Source of the DNA: Nitriliruptoraceae bacterium
GTDB taxonomy: Bacteria; Actinomycetota; Nitriliruptoria; Nitriliruptorales; Nitriliruptoraceae
DNA length: 5,211 bases
NCBI GenBank assembly: GCA_007131525.1
Contig: SLQK01000125.1
Location: 1-5,211 of the forward strand
Reading direction: 5' to 3'
A model generated the notes under the pieces. That model saw nothing but the letters and a program-made list of their open reading frames with translations, searched no databases and was not told where the DNA came from. Positions within the stretch are counted from its first letter, which is position 1. Each line of letters begins with the position of its first letter. Positions 5,096 to 5,211 of the stretch are shown here, piece by piece. Position numbers and translations under genes: made by a program.

Positions 5096-5211
5096 AGGAC
5101 GCCTTCGCGTCGTCCTCGACGTAGAGGTAGTACTCGGCGTCCTCCTCCTCCCAGTCCATCTCGACGACGTCCTTGGTGACCGCCGCCTTGCAGAACTGGA
5201 GGAACCCGGAG
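5094..5211 (-). CDS. Unrecognised acidic protein, C-terminal 38 residues (5' end outside window)
   Basis: The - strand frame is open from the right edge to a TGA at 5094-5096. The visible end contains FLQFCKAAVTKDVVEMDW, then an acidic stretch (EEEDAEYYLYVEDDAKAS). Nearly every codon ends in G or C, as in the real genes here, and the composition is protein-like with no low-complexity arginine runs, so I take it as coding. It shows one cysteine, one tryptophan and several tyrosines, and no membrane segment or metal motif. I do not recognise the family. It is transcribed in the same direction as bpa but is separated from it by 790 bases, so an operon is unlikely. Confidence 0.7.
   Translation of the reverse strand, partial: SGFLQFCKAAVTKDVVEMDWEEEDAEYYLYVEDDAKAS

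Overview
The window looks like a chromosomal segment of a very GC-rich actinobacterium. Four things point there: strong G/C preference at third codon positions, tightly overlapping start/stop junctions, GTG starts, and a gene for the Bpa/PafE-type bacterial proteasome activator, a family tied to actinobacteria that carry a 20S proteasome. A Nocardioides-like or related genus is my guess, but the sequence alone does not prove it.

Positions 1-3034 (+ strand) hold the de novo NAD operon nadA (3' part only), nadB and nadC. The genes overlap by one to a few bases. NadB oxidises L-aspartate to iminoaspartate. NadA condenses that with dihydroxyacetone phosphate to quinolinate. NadC converts quinolinate plus PRPP to nicotinate mononucleotide. 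The key cofactor and catalytic residues visible in all three are intact. The operon promoter lies upstream of the window.

Positions 3035-3257 form a convergent intergenic region with a degenerate GC-rich tandem repeat and a perfect 12-bp-stem hairpin, probably a bidirectional terminator. It faces a small DUF1918-like gene on the - strand (3258-3446).

Positions 3447-5093 are mostly non-coding and unusually repeat-rich. The one convincing gene there is bpa (- strand, 3797-4303), a 168-residue proteasome activator homologue with a C-terminal Arg-Tyr-Leu. Around it are four copies of a 34-bp imperfect palindrome in two pairs, one pair on each side of the gene. Each pair keeps the same order of sub-types. 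Separate families of short direct repeats lie nearby: a 30-bp unit, a 29-bp tandem, and GCCGG/GGCGAGG units. The palindrome pairs are the most intriguing signal in the window. They resemble REP/BIME-type elements or paired operator/terminator dyads.

Positions 5094-5211 (- strand) hold the last 38 codons of an unrecognised acidic protein that runs off the right edge.
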